DNA of 64,000 bases from Linepithema humile (GCF_040581485.1 NC_090133.1:930001-994000); one strand, 5' to 3'. Shown: positions 13,076-25,087, counted from the first letter of the stretch. Translations and numbers: made by a program. The notes: a model not told the origin generated them from the sequence alone.

Positions 13076-14848
13076 TAATCTGGGGAAAATATTACATAAG
13101 TTTGTCATTATTGGAGATGTTGCTTCGTCTCAATATCGCAAAGAGAAAACTAGAACGATATTCTAAGAGTGCTAAATAAATTTGAAAGTTATTTTAAACT
13201 TAAAAATTTGAAATATTCGAGTATTTAAAATTGAATTATATAGAGCGAAAGTTAAAAGTTTATAATATTTTTCATTTCGCGAAATTAACATTTCACCGAA
13301 ATTAACTTTTTGATAATACATAAATTATTTTTATTTTTTCCTGCTTGAACCCTGTGATTTTCATTGTGTTTTTATCATGAATTATTTGCATGAATTACAT
13401 TATCATAAATCTATAATATCAGTAAATGTCATAAAATATTGCCTGTCACTATATGAATACATATGTTTTATGAAGCAAATTGAATGCTCCAATTGATTGC
13501 CCTGGTAATATCATGATATTTTCATTACTCTTAATAATGTACGATTTTCATATTTGTCAGAAACGCGATGATAACTGTAAACATGTAAACATAAAATAAT
13601 TTTATTACCCAATAATAAATCAATAAAATGTCTGTCCTGAAAATTGTTAATTACATACACACAGATCATGAAACAAAATTTTAATTTATCTTAGACAAGA
13701 TAGATTTAACATTGTATAATATTCGGTCACAAATGGACGAAAATATAATGTCTAATGAATTTTAAAACAAAAAAATAGGTTTCAAATTTATCAAAAAATA
13801 CGAAGATAAGAGAAAATTCGAAAAGTACAACAGTATTCTGTATACGTTTAACCAGATCACTTTAGAATATCGTTCTAATTCTCTATTCAGCGATATTGAC
13901 AATAGCTTCTTATCTACTTGATCTCTGTTCGTTCCCTATATCGAGAGATCGCACACAGCGATTGTGTCACAGTGGGCCGACAGGGTTACGTGAAACTCAA
14001 ACATATATTTATACATTTAACAACATCTACTCGTCTTCGGAACAATGTCAAAAGATACATCGCGTCTTTTGAAAATATCAGCAAGAGGATCGCCAGGACG
14101 AAAGGCCCCTCTTTTTTTTTTGTTCTCTTGACTCTAGGTTCGAATCCTGTCCGATCGATTTTGAAATCTACTTTCTCCGTTACGAAAGACTCAGCTGACT
14201 CTAGTCAAGGCTACTCTTCGAACACCCGATATATTCCGCTCGCTCTACTCGACTGCTTTGAATTGATAAGAAACACTGTGCGCCCCTCTATGAACTCTCT
14301 TGGGGATTATTGGCCTGTCTGTCTTTTGATCAGACATCTAGGATCACGATACGGGAGGTGCATTGATACGAAGGAGAATATTGATTAATTTTGAAGGGAA
14401 ATGAAGGGAGGAGTGGTGCAATTTTTTTCGTCTCTTTTTTAAAATTCTGTTTGTATATCATCATTTGACTTTGATAATCTTCTATATGCGATTCGGGACC
14501 TTCGTGTTATATTGAATGTTCCAGAATCACAGCAGAATCTTTTTTGATTCAAGATTTATTTCACCAGTTAATATTTAAAAATTATATTCTGCTGAATTAA
14601 TCTCTTCAAAATTATACGAGGAATAAAATTTTGTCATCAATTTGTAGTTTAACAGATTAGATTTCTCAAAAACATGCAGATTCTAGTGATCGAGCTAATT
14701 CAAGAATTTTTGTTTTAAAACTTGACGTTTGAACAAACTGCGTTTTTTTTAACCGAACTTCTGGTTATTTCTGCGGTAATTCCGGAACATTGTGCAAACC
14801 GAATGGTCAAGGGCGATTTGCGTGGATTCGTTTTGTAATGCGGCTTAC

Positions 14849-14942
14849 CTTGCGAAGCTCTTGAATGCCGCGGATTGCGGATTTATGCAGAGCGGCACTC
14901 GTGACGTGTTCAGTTGCTCTGCTATAAATTTATGCATTTCCT
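14849..14942 (-). CDS. nmo: nemo exon: C-terminal extension with VPLCINPQS
   Basis: This 94-nt exon is hidden in an AT-rich stretch. After the split Glu327 it encodes EMHKFIAEQLNTS, then RVPLCINPQSAAFKSFA, and ends with AG of a split Ser codon. It matches the NLK tail (human HQFILEQQKGNRVPLCINPQ). Acceptor: cattgcctgtttcag before 14942. Donor: gcaag|gtaagc from 14848, phase 2. This tail lies outside the kinase fold; in vertebrate NLK the C-terminal region is reported to take part in substrate and partner binding (family knowledge, not visible here). Confidence 0.96.
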
Positions 14943-15934
14943 CTGAAACAGGCAATGAGAAGTGCAAGCATATGAGAAAATGACGGAGAACACTGATGAC
15001 GGCGCAATATGGGTTTCCATGGCCGAGCTAACGACACCATAAGCACAACGTTATGGTTCATATCGCGCGGTCAGTGCTAAATGCAATTAAATGGTTCTCA
15101 TCTCGCGTCGCGGTCCAATAATTTTGCGCGTAGTTTAATATTTTATATTCTTTCAATTTTTTACTGTACAAAGAATATGTGATTATTATCTCGGTTATTA
15201 TTAATTTAAAAAATTAAAGATTCAGAAATTTTTAGATTCGCTAAGCTTTCATACGTGATTTTTTCGAGTACATATTTAAACAGATAATTAAATTTAAATA
15301 AACTGTGCTTTAATCATATATAGCAATATAACTCATGTAAAATGAGTTATGAAATTACAAATTGCTGGCATTTTTTAACATCATACGCCAACTCACTGTT
15401 TCTTAGTTTACTGTTAACGATTGCAGTATAAGAAGAGCCATACGAGAACTTCACGGCTCTCAGCGGCCAGACGCTGCTGAGATAAACTGTGATTTATCGC
15501 GGTACACACACAAACACACACACACACACACTCGAGCGCGTTTATCGCGGTTATTGTTCTCGGATAGCCACGTAGCCACGTGCCTAAAATACTTAATACA
15601 TATTTCACTATCTTTAATACGCGAGACATCCTTGAGATATGTCGAAGTTCATTCTGCAATCTGGATTGTAAAAACGAGCCTTTGACTTTAATTATACTTT
15701 GCACAAAATTAATTAAAAGTATTTACAAAAATTATAAAATATTTCTCGTTCTATAATCTCACAAAAATTTTGTCGCAAGCAAATAAAAATTCATGAATAT
15801 ATTTCTTTTCTATCATCGAAAAATTGCTCTAAATAAAACATATGTACTCCAAGAGACACGGTATTCGTGGCGTTTTTTTTTTTTTTTTTCGTTTCATATC
15901 TTCGAGATACCGATAGGGACGGAATATTTCTTAC
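14943..15934 (-). other. nmo: nemo intron (992 nt)
   Basis: Donor gtaaga, acceptor tgtttcag, phase 1. On the transcript strand it holds a 17-A run (15889-15873) only 45 nt after the donor, and a GT repeat (15504-15531). Both are simple sequence. Confidence 0.92.
15504..15531. repeat. (AC)n microsatellite
   Basis: AC run with one AAA interruption, in a short nemo intron. Confidence 0.9.
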
Positions 15935-16136
15935 CTTTCACTTGCTGCACACTCGTGAGCTTTCGCTCCCAGAGATCGTCGAATGGATGAGCAGCCGAAG
16001 GCTCGAAATCCACCCTGTACTGTCTCATGCCGGCGCTTGTCGTGTAACAGCATGTGCACATGCACGAGTGATATCTGAGTCGTCCCTCGTCTAGATAAGG
16101 ATGCGCCAGGGCGTCCACCACAGTGATCCTCTTGTC
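15935..16136 (-). CDS. nmo: nemo exon: end of kinase domain and Cys-rich NLK motif
   Basis: This exon has 67 codons plus one base: DKRITVVDALAHPYLDEGRL closes the kinase domain, then RYHSCMCTCC (the Cys-rich motif diagnostic of NLK; human has CMCKCC), YTTSAGMRQY and FDDLWERKLTSVQQVK. Acceptor: ttgtcgcgcag before 16136. Donor: AAAG|gtaaga from 15934, phase 1. Intron retention would add 13 residues (GKKYSVPIGISKI) and stop at 15894-15896. The spliced form is favoured because the next exon restores the conserved family sequence. Confidence 0.97.
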
Positions 16137-16367
16137 CTGCGCGACAAGAATCGTGAATAGCGGACAAAATCGATGAATAGTAGAATAAAATCAAACAAGT
16201 TGCATTTCAGTAAACAAAAATGATGTATGAAATAAATATTTCAAAGTATATTGTAAAATTTTCGTCGATTAATTAAAGTAAACGTCGCACACAGTGACGA
16301 AATAAATTAGAAGAATTAGATAATTCAAAGAAATAATTCAATACTATCGCACGAGGGGCAGACTTAC
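16137..16367 (-). other. nmo: nemo intron (231 nt)
   Basis: Donor gtaagt after CCT, acceptor cgcgcag. Phase 0. AT-rich, nothing else seen. Confidence 0.95.
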
Positions 16368-16556
16368 AGGATCGAAGACTAGCATCTGACAGAGCAAATG
16401 GACGGCCTCATGCGTCGCCTGGCTGCTGAGGTTGTACAAAGTCGCCAGCGACGGCGGCTTTTGCGCTCTTCTTAACATATGAGATTTTGCGCCTTCGCAG
16501 GCATACCTCATCTCCTCGAGGGTGGGCGAACCCAGTAGTTCCGTGATTAATTCGAG
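16368..16556 (-). CDS. nmo: nemo exon: C-lobe, CMGC insert and helices G-H
   Basis: This exon has 63 codons, LELITELLGSPTLEEMRYAC through HLLCQMLVFDP, phase 0 on both sides. It contains the LLGSPTLEEM part of the CMGC insert, the ACEGAK segment typical of NLK, and the C-lobe helix AVHLLCQMLVFDP that precedes the MAPK-type ALAHPYL motif in the next exon. Acceptor: gtctcgattgcag before 16556. Donor: CCT|gtaagt from 16367. The open frame continues both ways into intron, which is why a naive prediction would overextend it. Confidence 0.97.
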
Positions 16557-16761
16557 CTGCAATCGAGACAATAAATTATATTTTTTTGTTGCTTTATTTT
16601 CGGGCATTTTCTACGCATCCCGGCATTTTCGGGTACTCGTGTACCCGGCTGAGATATCGTTATCTTATCAAAATTATATATAGAATTTAATCGAAATCTC
16701 ACGTAAATCTCATTCTGGGGAAAAACGCGATTCGAATCTTCGGGGTCCGAGAGAGACTCAC
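16557..16761 (-). other. nmo: nemo intron (205 nt)
   Basis: Donor gtgagt after CAG, acceptor cgattgcag. Phase 0. Nothing else seen. Confidence 0.95.
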
Positions 16762-16971
16762 CTGTTGCACGGGACTCTGGGCCTGGAAGAGTATCCGCCG
16801 GCGTAGGAGCTCGCCAAAGATGCAGCCGACGCTCCACACGTCCACCGCGGCAGTGTAGTGCCGCGCGCCCATCAGGATTTCCGGCGCGCGGTAATACTGT
16901 GTCACTACTTCCTGGGTCATGTGCACGTTCTGGTCGGGTTCCGCTACCCGAGCCAATCCAAAATCACAGAT
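16762..16971 (-). CDS. nmo: nemo exon: DFG, activation loop TQE, APE, CMGC insert start
   Basis: Exactly 70 codons, phase 0 at both ends. The order is ICDFGLAR (metal-binding Asp129), a short variable stretch AEPDQNV, HMTQEVVTQYYRAPE (activation loop through the APE motif), the VDVWSVGCIFGELL segment of helix F, and FQAQSPVQQ. NLKs have TQE where classical MAP kinases have TEY/TPY/TGY, so only the Thr (Thr145) can be phosphorylated; TQE is seen here directly. The QYYRAPE P+1 segment is intact. Acceptor: ctctcttcccag. Donor: CAG|gtgagt from 16761. It is more GC-rich than the flanking introns. Confidence 0.98.
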
Positions 16972-17138
16972 CTGGGAAGAGAGAATAGCAGGTGCGTTTG
17001 ATGTGACACATCAATTCAGATAGAGAGAAGCGAGTCTATCAAGAAATTTTCGATACCCACATTTTCTTATTGAATTAAGTAGGAAATGTTCGAAGCGACT
17101 AAAGATTTACACTTGGAAATGTCTAGATTAACACTTAC
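16972..17138 (-). other. nmo: nemo intron (167 nt)
   Basis: Donor gtaagt, acceptor with a good pyrimidine tract (ctctcttcccag). Phase 0. Nothing else seen. Confidence 0.95.
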
Positions 17139-17224
17139 TTTTAGTACGCAATTGCTGTTCACTAGGAGGTTCCCCGGCTTGATATCCCTGTGAAGAATTC
17201 TGGCCGAATGAAGGTACTTGAGGC
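17139..17224 (-). CDS. nmo: nemo exon: catalytic loop (HRD)
   Basis: This 86-nt exon completes the split Gly98 and encodes LKYLHSARILHRDIKPGNLL followed by VNSNCVLK. It carries the catalytic loop HRDIKPGN: Asp111 (catalytic base), Lys113 and Asn116 (metal ligand) are all present, so the kinase is expected to be active. Arg106 replaces the Gly found in human NLK (SAGILHRD), as in fly nemo from memory. Acceptor: tttttgctttcag before 17224. Donor: AAA|gtaagt from 17138, phase 0. A very long inverted repeat begins about 115 nt upstream, in the preceding intron. Confidence 0.97.
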
Positions 17225-17340
17225 CTGAAAGCAAAAATACATTATAAATTAGAAACTCACTTAGAATTGCTGCAAAAATTGCAAAGATATAAAATATATT
17301 TTTTTTATTAAGAAGAATTGTTTAAAGGCTCACAATAATT

Positions 17341-17937
17341 AATAAAATAGTGATAAGGGGATCAAGAGCCGACGCTGGATGTAGATACTTTTTAAATCTT
17401 TATTTAAAAGAGTTGAGTGTGTGTGTGTAAACGTTTCTGTCGTCAATCCGACCATCTTCGGTATAAAATCTGGAATTCGAAGAACTGCGAGAGTCTTATA
17501 AAACAAAACGTTGAAAGTCCTCTAATGTAACTGTCATTTCATACAAGACAAAAATATGTGTAAAGACATGTGCAATCTTTGACTAGTAGTCTGTTTAAAA
17601 GTCTGTTTATTGTGAGCTACTGTGATCTCACAAATATGTGCGATCTCACAGTGATCTCACAGTGGTTCACAATCTTTTAAACAGACTACTAGTCAAAGAT
17701 TACACATGTCTTCACACATATTTCTGTCTCGTATGAAATGACATTTACATTAGAGGACGACTTCCAACGTTTCGATTTATAAAACTCTCACAATTCTTCG
17801 AATTCCAGATTTTGTACCGAAGATGGTCGGATTGACGACAGAAACGTTTACTCAACTCTTTTAAATAAAGAAGATTTAAGAAGCACTTACAACCAGCGTC
17901 GGCTCTTGATCCCTTTCTCTTATTTCACTATTTTATT
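17341..17937. repeat. foldback element I: about 290-bp inverted repeat
   Basis: Left arm 17341-17632 and right arm 17651-17937 are reverse complements with about nine of ten aligned positions matching by eye. They are separated by an 18-nt loop. The left arm has gained a GT run (17418-17428) absent from the right arm. The outermost match is AATAAAATAGTGA; no clear target-site duplication was found. It could be a foldback/MITE-type transposon or an inverted duplication of a retroelement end. Confidence 0.92.
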
Positions 17938-18648
17938 TTTTTATTATTTCGAATAAACCAAAAACTCCTTAAAAAGGAATTAAAGAATCTATTCATGTTC
18001 AGATAACGATAAATAATTGAAAATTCCGAAAAACTATGGAATTCAATTGATGATTTGATGGAAACAACAACAGCATTGTAAAACGTCAGTGGGGATTAAT
18101 TGTGAAAGCATAGAGTTTTATCGATCATGAAAATTGACGCGATCGCCGCCATCTCACTTGTACGAGACCGCGAAAATGATATTGATGGGAGAATTTTTCT
18201 CGTCGGCGTGACAAGCTGACAAAACATCAGAGATGCCGCCGTTTGACATGTCACGTCGATCGCGAACACGATTTTCACGCCGATGAAAATTCGTGCTGAA
18301 CAAAATTCGGTTCTCTCCCTTAATGAAATTTCAGCCACTTTTGGACTTATGTCAGGCTTAACAACGAATCGGTTATTTTGTCGAAAATATACATTGATGA
18401 AATTTGAAGCACGTGGTTTCCGCGCTAATGCTACACTGATAATCGAATTTGTTCGCTTTTATAGTGCGTGAAATAATATTATGCGTAAAAGTTTCTATGG
18501 ACTCGTACTCGTTTGCATTTTAATTCATTTACGGAAATATTGAATATGTTATACATATAATATTTAGTCATATAATAATAGTCATATAGCTTTTACAATT
18601 TTTGTTGTCCTTGTTGTTATATTTTACTTAAATCTTAAAAAAATACGC

Positions 18649-18670
18649 AGAGAGAGAGAGAGAGAGAGAG
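18649..18670. repeat. (AG)11 microsatellite
   Basis: Uninterrupted AG run. Confidence 0.95.
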
Positions 18671-21600
18671 ATTTTAAAAATTCAGAGAAAAATATAACTT
18701 TAGAATATTACAAACTGATCGTGATTAACTTCATAATATCATTAAAAAGTAAATTTTACGCAAACTTATTTTTCCCAAGTTAAATTAAAAAAATTCTTTT
18801 AAATGTTACAGAATTTGACGTAATTTAATGTATGACTACATTAATTTTCCGTAATCAATTAATCCATATGTTTATAATTCATATTTTGGAAGATAATTAT
18901 GGAGATAGGGAGAGAAGAGGGTCTTTTGAAGCTCGAATTAATTATGGATAGCGCGCAGGAGTTTAATAGTCGATAGATTGCTAAGCTGGGATGGGGAAAG
19001 GTCAGTCGAATTTAACGATAAACTGTAACATTGCCCTGCTATCGGTCGACGAATGCTGTAAAATAGGGTGAAGTCGATTAAGGCGCTCCAAATCGATTGC
19101 ATTCTTCGCTCGTCTTATAAATAAACGAGTGACGCACGTGACGCTTTAATTAATCATCATCGACAGTCAACATATAGAGTGCTCGACGGAGTAGGATTCT
19201 CCGATTAATTTCTCGGATTGATTAAACGGCGCGATATTTAACGATACAAAATCGACGTAATTTATAGGCGTTGCGCGAGAGCTTTCTCGCTTCTCTTTAC
19301 CTCATTTCGAGGGGATGATTTCTCTCTCACGCGCGAGGATAGCGTACACGGAGAGTGAGAAATGATACGACAGAGTGGCGGTTGTGCGGCGACGTAGACA
19401 GGGCTGTAACGAGATTCCTTTTCGCGTCTTCCGATTCATCACTGTCAACGAATCGATTTTGCCGTTCATATGCGTTGATTGCAGAAAATGTAGCGAAAAG
19501 AAACGCGATAGGTAGCTATTATTGAGATGTAACACATTGATAATTTAGTTCATTGTCGTAGCTGCAACGTGTCAACGAAATCGAGATTCACCGCTGTTTA
19601 ATTTTGGCAAACAGCGGACTGCAGTGTGCATCCTCAATTCTTGGTTCGAATCTATAAATAAGGTGCATCCTACGCTCGTCTGATCACACTTTTACACTTT
19701 CTGCGGTTAAGATGAGAAAACGATATTAAATTTGAAAGAAGATATCATCGGGGAATAAAGTCTTACGAATAAAATAGCGAATAATTACAAAATTGTTTAT
19801 TGCAGAATCGCAGAGCGTAACAAAATACAGTTAAAGTAAAAATGAAGCAATTTACCGAAATTGAATTTGGCTTATTCGTATTCTCTCATCGCTTCAGGTA
19901 TCGCGACAGCTCATATAATTTATTACGGACACGTCTGAAAAACATATAATCATCCCCGGAGTCGTCTCCGATCACGTCCCTGAATGTTAGTCACGCTGCA
20001 AGCGTGTCCGGATCTCGTGGCCCCGGCAATAAAACTCAGCAATATTACTGGGGGTAATCTGTCGTCCCGAGGGTGGTTGGTGAATCTAGGGTGTTACGAA
20101 TCCATCCTGTCGTAATTAAAGTCTCTCACTCGGGGTTGCTATACGGTCGCTCTTATCGTGTCTGTTCGCACGCGATTAATTCGCATCCGGAGAGTTCTCC
20201 CGCCGGAATCTGCGCGCGTATTTGTTTAAGCAGTGGGAAAAATTCACTCGACTACTACTAAACTCCACTATGGCTTAATCGAACGTTAAATTAAAATTGC
20301 AGGTGTATTTGCGCTTTTTTCGACGAGAAAAAGATTTCGCGCGTGGAAGAAAAAATAATGCACGCGCAAATAGAAATAATGAAATACATGCGAACATTCG
20401 CGAGACAAATTTTAGGGAATTAAAAAGTCTTGCCAAATTGAATCTCGAGGATAAATAAGTAATAAAATTTCTTTTTTCGATTAATTTTACAAGAATTTTA
20501 ACCGATTAAAAAATCTTATACGAAAAATATAAAAATATTACAAAAGGGAAAGATAGATCTTTCTGAAATATCTAAAATTTGAATTTTCACCGATATCATA
20601 TCGATCGTACGTTACACAATTTACTATACTATTGAAAAGATCCAGTGATAGCGCAAAGCCTCCTAAATAAAATTCGCGAATTCGATTATACCGAACGATT
20701 AATTAGCCGCGCGCTTACGGCTCGCTAATTAAAATCCATCATCGAACCACTTATGAATATGTCGATTATTTAGCGCTCTTTATCATCGAAATTAGCCGAC
20801 TCGCATATTCATAATCAATGCGAATTTATGCGTGTGTCGATAACGCAGAGGCAAACAAGGATATCGCTTTCTGTCGATTAAAGACGCGATAAAAAAAAAA
20901 CCAATTGATGCTGGTCAATTATATAGATAAGTCTTCCGACAAGAAGTTATTCTCGCGCAACTTTGTGTGTAATCGATCGCGCGCACTCTCCCTTTTTCTG
21001 GCTCAATTTAGATCAGATTCATTTAATCGAACTTCTCGTTAATTAAACAAAGAATTGGAAAAGTAAAAAGGATGATCAATGTCAGAAAAAATCAGTGAAC
21101 TTTTGCCCTGAAAAAAACAAGGTCATTCGGTCAACACGAAGAAATTCTGACACGATTTATGTCGTGATATTTTTATCAAATAGTATCCATAAAAATGTTA
21201 TTTTTTTGTTCTTGTTTCTGAGGAAACAGCATGTACATATAAAAAGAATAGAAAAAGCATATCTATAAAAGACGTATAAACTTATGTTAAGGATTCTTTT
21301 TGTCCAAAGCGTCGGAATTTTTTGCAACTATTCACAAATTACATCGTCTCTCTGTCCGGACATATACTGAATAGAGAGAGGTTGCCGACGATCGGCGAAG
21401 TCGATAGCCAAAGCAAGAACGGGTCCTCCGAGGACCGTCCTTGACTTTCGTACATCGACGAACGTCGGCCTCGCTTGGAGAAGAAATAAGAAATTCGTCG
21501 GCTGGTGGGAATGCCACACGATTTCAGGTACGATGAACCCGACAATGGTAGTTGAGCCGGAGTGATGTTATTCTGACTATTTCACCATTCTTTCAAGTAT

Positions 21601-23162
21601 CTTAAAATATTCCCAAGCTTTTCCAAATACAATTATTTGTGATTATTTTATCAAATACAACGAAATACTCATATTTCATGCGTTAAATGCATGAAGATTC
21701 TTTGCTGATTTATATCTTTCATGCTGTTTAACAAATAAATAAAATATAATATGACATTCAAATGAATAATTCCAAGGAAACCGACTAGAATGTATAAATA
21801 AACTTTAATTTCTTGAATGTTTTTTGCGCGGGACATTCCGATTGCGAACACATTGAATGTTACATTGGCTGAATACGACCAGTGTTGTGAGGCGACTTGC
21901 AGTTAATTTAGAAATCTGTGTCTCGCGTCACGTCATCGGAATCGCATTGTTGTAAACAAGAAATCTTATACTATAGTATACTCAAACTTATTTTCGGCGG
22001 GGCCGATAACCGCGTTACACGCGTATAATTATCTGAAATTGCACGGCGCCGAGTTTCTCTATTTAGACTGGAATATATTTATTAAATATTTTCTCGAAAT
22101 TTATGAAAGAGCGTATTTGCAAATTACACAATAATAATTAAACAGAAATACGCGTGCGATGCGTAACATTTACACAAATATTATCGAAAAAACATCGGGC
22201 TGTATTCCAATTTGCGTTCGTCGCGAGGAATCGCGAAAGTAGGATCGCTTGACGTAAAAGCTCGTGATAATCGATCGTATTAAAAGTTTCTCGACGACAA
22301 ATCCGTTAAAGCGGCAGTTAGGCAATAGGCGCTTGGCGCTCGCACATTCCATCGCATTAATCCTCGCCGAGTAATTTATCTTGTACACCGCGGTGGAGAG
22401 ATTCATATAAGTGCCGTAGCGCGGCTTCCTGTCACGCGTTAAAGTTCGCAGTGTGCCCTAAACGTCATATTAAACGGCTCTTGCGCGTCGGGCCGTAACA
22501 ACGTAACGTGGTGCTATCGGTAATGTCGTGGTAATGTTACGAATGCGATGTATTGCAGTTGCGACATTTTACGCTTGCATCAAAATTTCGCTCACTTCTA
22601 CGAAGTTTCTTCGCTCGAATGCTCGCGTGACACATGAAGCTTGTCAACACTTTTCCCAATATGTTAACATTTTTCGATACTTTATACAAAATTGTTTCCC
22701 AAAAATTAAGAAATAAATTGCAATTATTGATTAAAAAATTAGAGCAGTAAAAAATCATGAATTGCAAGATTCAAATTCTTTCCAATTCAAAAATAAAAAA
22801 TCTTTTTCATATAATTCAATAGATAATTCTAACACGATCAGTATTTCATTTGATATCTTTTTTTTACGTTTCGAAAAAAGTGGGTTCTAATTTTTTTTCT
22901 TCGTGCGATTACATGCATCTGTTGGAAATTGCACAATTTCACCTGTCTAGATAACTAGTACACACCGTAATACATTATTCTATTTAATGAACGCCATATA
23001 ATTTACAACATATCGCTTTTATTATCATTTCTATCAGTTGCTTGACTAGGGCTTAATTTTACGATGTATGTATCTACACGCACACACACGCACGCTATTC
23101 TGAGAATATTATCTTTGATCGATGCACCTGCTGTCGATCAAACGTTGAATCTAATTAATATT

Positions 23163-23179
23163 GCGCGCGCGCGCGCGCG
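23163..23179. repeat. (GC)8 run
   Basis: Alternating GC dinucleotides, a potential Z-DNA former. Confidence 0.9.
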
Positions 23180-24578
23180 TAAATGCACTTACGTTATATT
23201 GTATCGACTTGCGCGCTTCCGGCATGCATCTCGTCCTCATAACATATTTATCGTCAAATTAAATCTTGCACTAATCTCTAATCTCAAGAAAAATTTTGCC
23301 AAAGATACAACATTATAGATACTTTATTTCAGATATTAAAAAACAATTTACTCGACGAAAATCTATGATTTTCGATATAAAGTTTCGGGATCAACGAAAC
23401 TCAAATTTGCAATGTAGTGTGAGAACTCGAGAAGACTAAAAACTCGATCTATCGATGTCACTGTTACATGTGATTTGCGCACGTGCAGCGAAAACGTAAA
23501 GCCAAGTGGCCTCACTCTCCCCCCTGGCAAAGTTCCAACCGATTTAATGTCAGTGCTTGTTAATGTACAATGTAGAAGAATGACAAGTGACTCGAGAGAA
23601 CGTGAGCTAATATTTGCTCCCGAGAGCGGGACTTTGAATTATTAACTTCATCGACTTCTGGCTTCGTCTCGAGATAGAAGTTCGGGAGAAATTACGACAG
23701 ACCCTCGTTCGCAGATCGTGAATTAACGAAGACTGATTAAACTACTGGCAATTATGACATGGTTATGCTGCAATGGAATAAGAAATCATCCAACTAATAC
23801 CTTAATAAAGGAGCCAACAATAAGTTAATCATATAAATAACCTTTGAAATCATTTTTCTTCAAACTTGAAAAAATTCCCAATTTATTTGATGCTATTTAT
23901 GTTATTATTGTAATTATAATAATTGCGGTTGCAACTTAAATCTATAATATATTCATAATGTGATTGCAGTCAAAATTATTAATTTTACATTAATAATATA
24001 TTCACATAATAAATAATAATAATTTATTACTTTAAATTATTTTACCGCAATTATTAGTTTGGTGATTAAAAGTTGTTTTAACAGCGGATTTACCTCGTTA
24101 GATTATCTTGATTATTCCCATTTAATTCGGCGGTACAAGACAGTTCTTTGTTTTTCTTCGTGCGTTAATATTTGAAGTAAAAACGTTATCCCGATCGCTA
24201 GTCGGCAAAACGCGTCCACGTTTAATTGAATTATCTCATTTCTGTTTCTGTGGGTATGTGTTATATTTAACTATCAGCAAGATTACATGGTAATTCTCAT
24301 TAAGATTCGTCTAACGTCGATCGCAACCACTGGCAAGTAGTACGAGCATACAAATGGACCAAGTCAGACGCCCGATGTGTTATGCCACGCGCGGAAATTA
24401 CTACTGTGAAATGCTCTAATGCATGCAATCTTGTAATTGTGTATTTTGAATAAAACATATTCCATCAGAAAATGGTAGAAATAATATTTTGAAAATAACA
24501 TCATATTTTATAATTAAAAACTCTACAATTTCTTAAAAATAATACAAAAACAGAGGATTTCGTGTCTAACGCTAGTTG

Positions 24579-24953
24579 TTAATTGCTTATATTACAATCT
24601 TCTTCTTATTAAATAGATGTATTAACAATCTTCATGTTGATTAACTCAATTAAAAACATTTCGATCAATATTTGATCATTCTCAGTAATTAAAATATAGT
24701 TGTAGAATATAATTTCTGTTTGAGATCATGCTATAAAATATGGAAACAATCAAGTGCGTCAAACAATATAAAAATTATAAATTAAACAGAAAGGAATCGA
24801 GAAACATACCTCAAACAGAAATTATATTTTACAACCATGTTTTAATTACTGTGGATGATCAAATATTGATCAAAATGTTTAATTAAGTTAATCAATATCA
24901 AAATTGTTAACATATGCATTTAATAAGAAGAAGATTGTAATATAAGCAATTAA
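24579..24953. repeat. foldback element II: about 145-bp inverted repeat
   Basis: Arms 24579-24724 and 24810-24953 are reverse complements at just under nine of ten positions by eye. They begin TTAATTGCTTATATTAC, end TTCTGTTTGAG, and are separated by 85 nt. The sequence is unrelated to foldback I. It is probably a non-autonomous long-TIR element. Confidence 0.88.
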
Positions 24954-25038
24954 TTATTTCATACTTTTTTCCGTTATTGATAATTTCTTAAAAGATATTA
25001 TGAAATTTATATAAGCATTATGTGAAAAATTGATTCTT

Positions 25039-25087
25039 TGAGAATCATATTGAAAGACAAAAAGTCTTGAGAATCATATTGAAAGAC
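25039..25087. repeat. direct repeat, period 29
   Basis: TGAGAATCATATTGAAAGAC occurs at 25039-25058 and again, identical, at 25068-25087. Confidence 0.85.

Larger units (their letters stand above)
9056..14848 (-). other. nmo: nemo last intron (5.8 kb)
   Basis: U2-type: donor gtaagc, acceptor ttgcag. Phase 2. It is mostly AT-rich. It contains a short imperfect hairpin (9654-9721), a GTA-rich tract (12395-12494) and a candidate MITE (12609-13075). The 156-codon plus frame at 13918-14388 begins at TTG and has no recognisable domain; it is treated as chance. Confidence 0.9.

Noticed and set aside
14125..14155. GGTTCGAATCC, like a tRNA T-loop
   Set aside because: No A box, no acceptor stem and the T stem does not pair. 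Similar words at 19641 and 43362 also fail.
13918..14388. 156-codon plus-strand reading frame
   Set aside because: It starts at TTG, shows no domain or splice context, and lies in a nemo intron.
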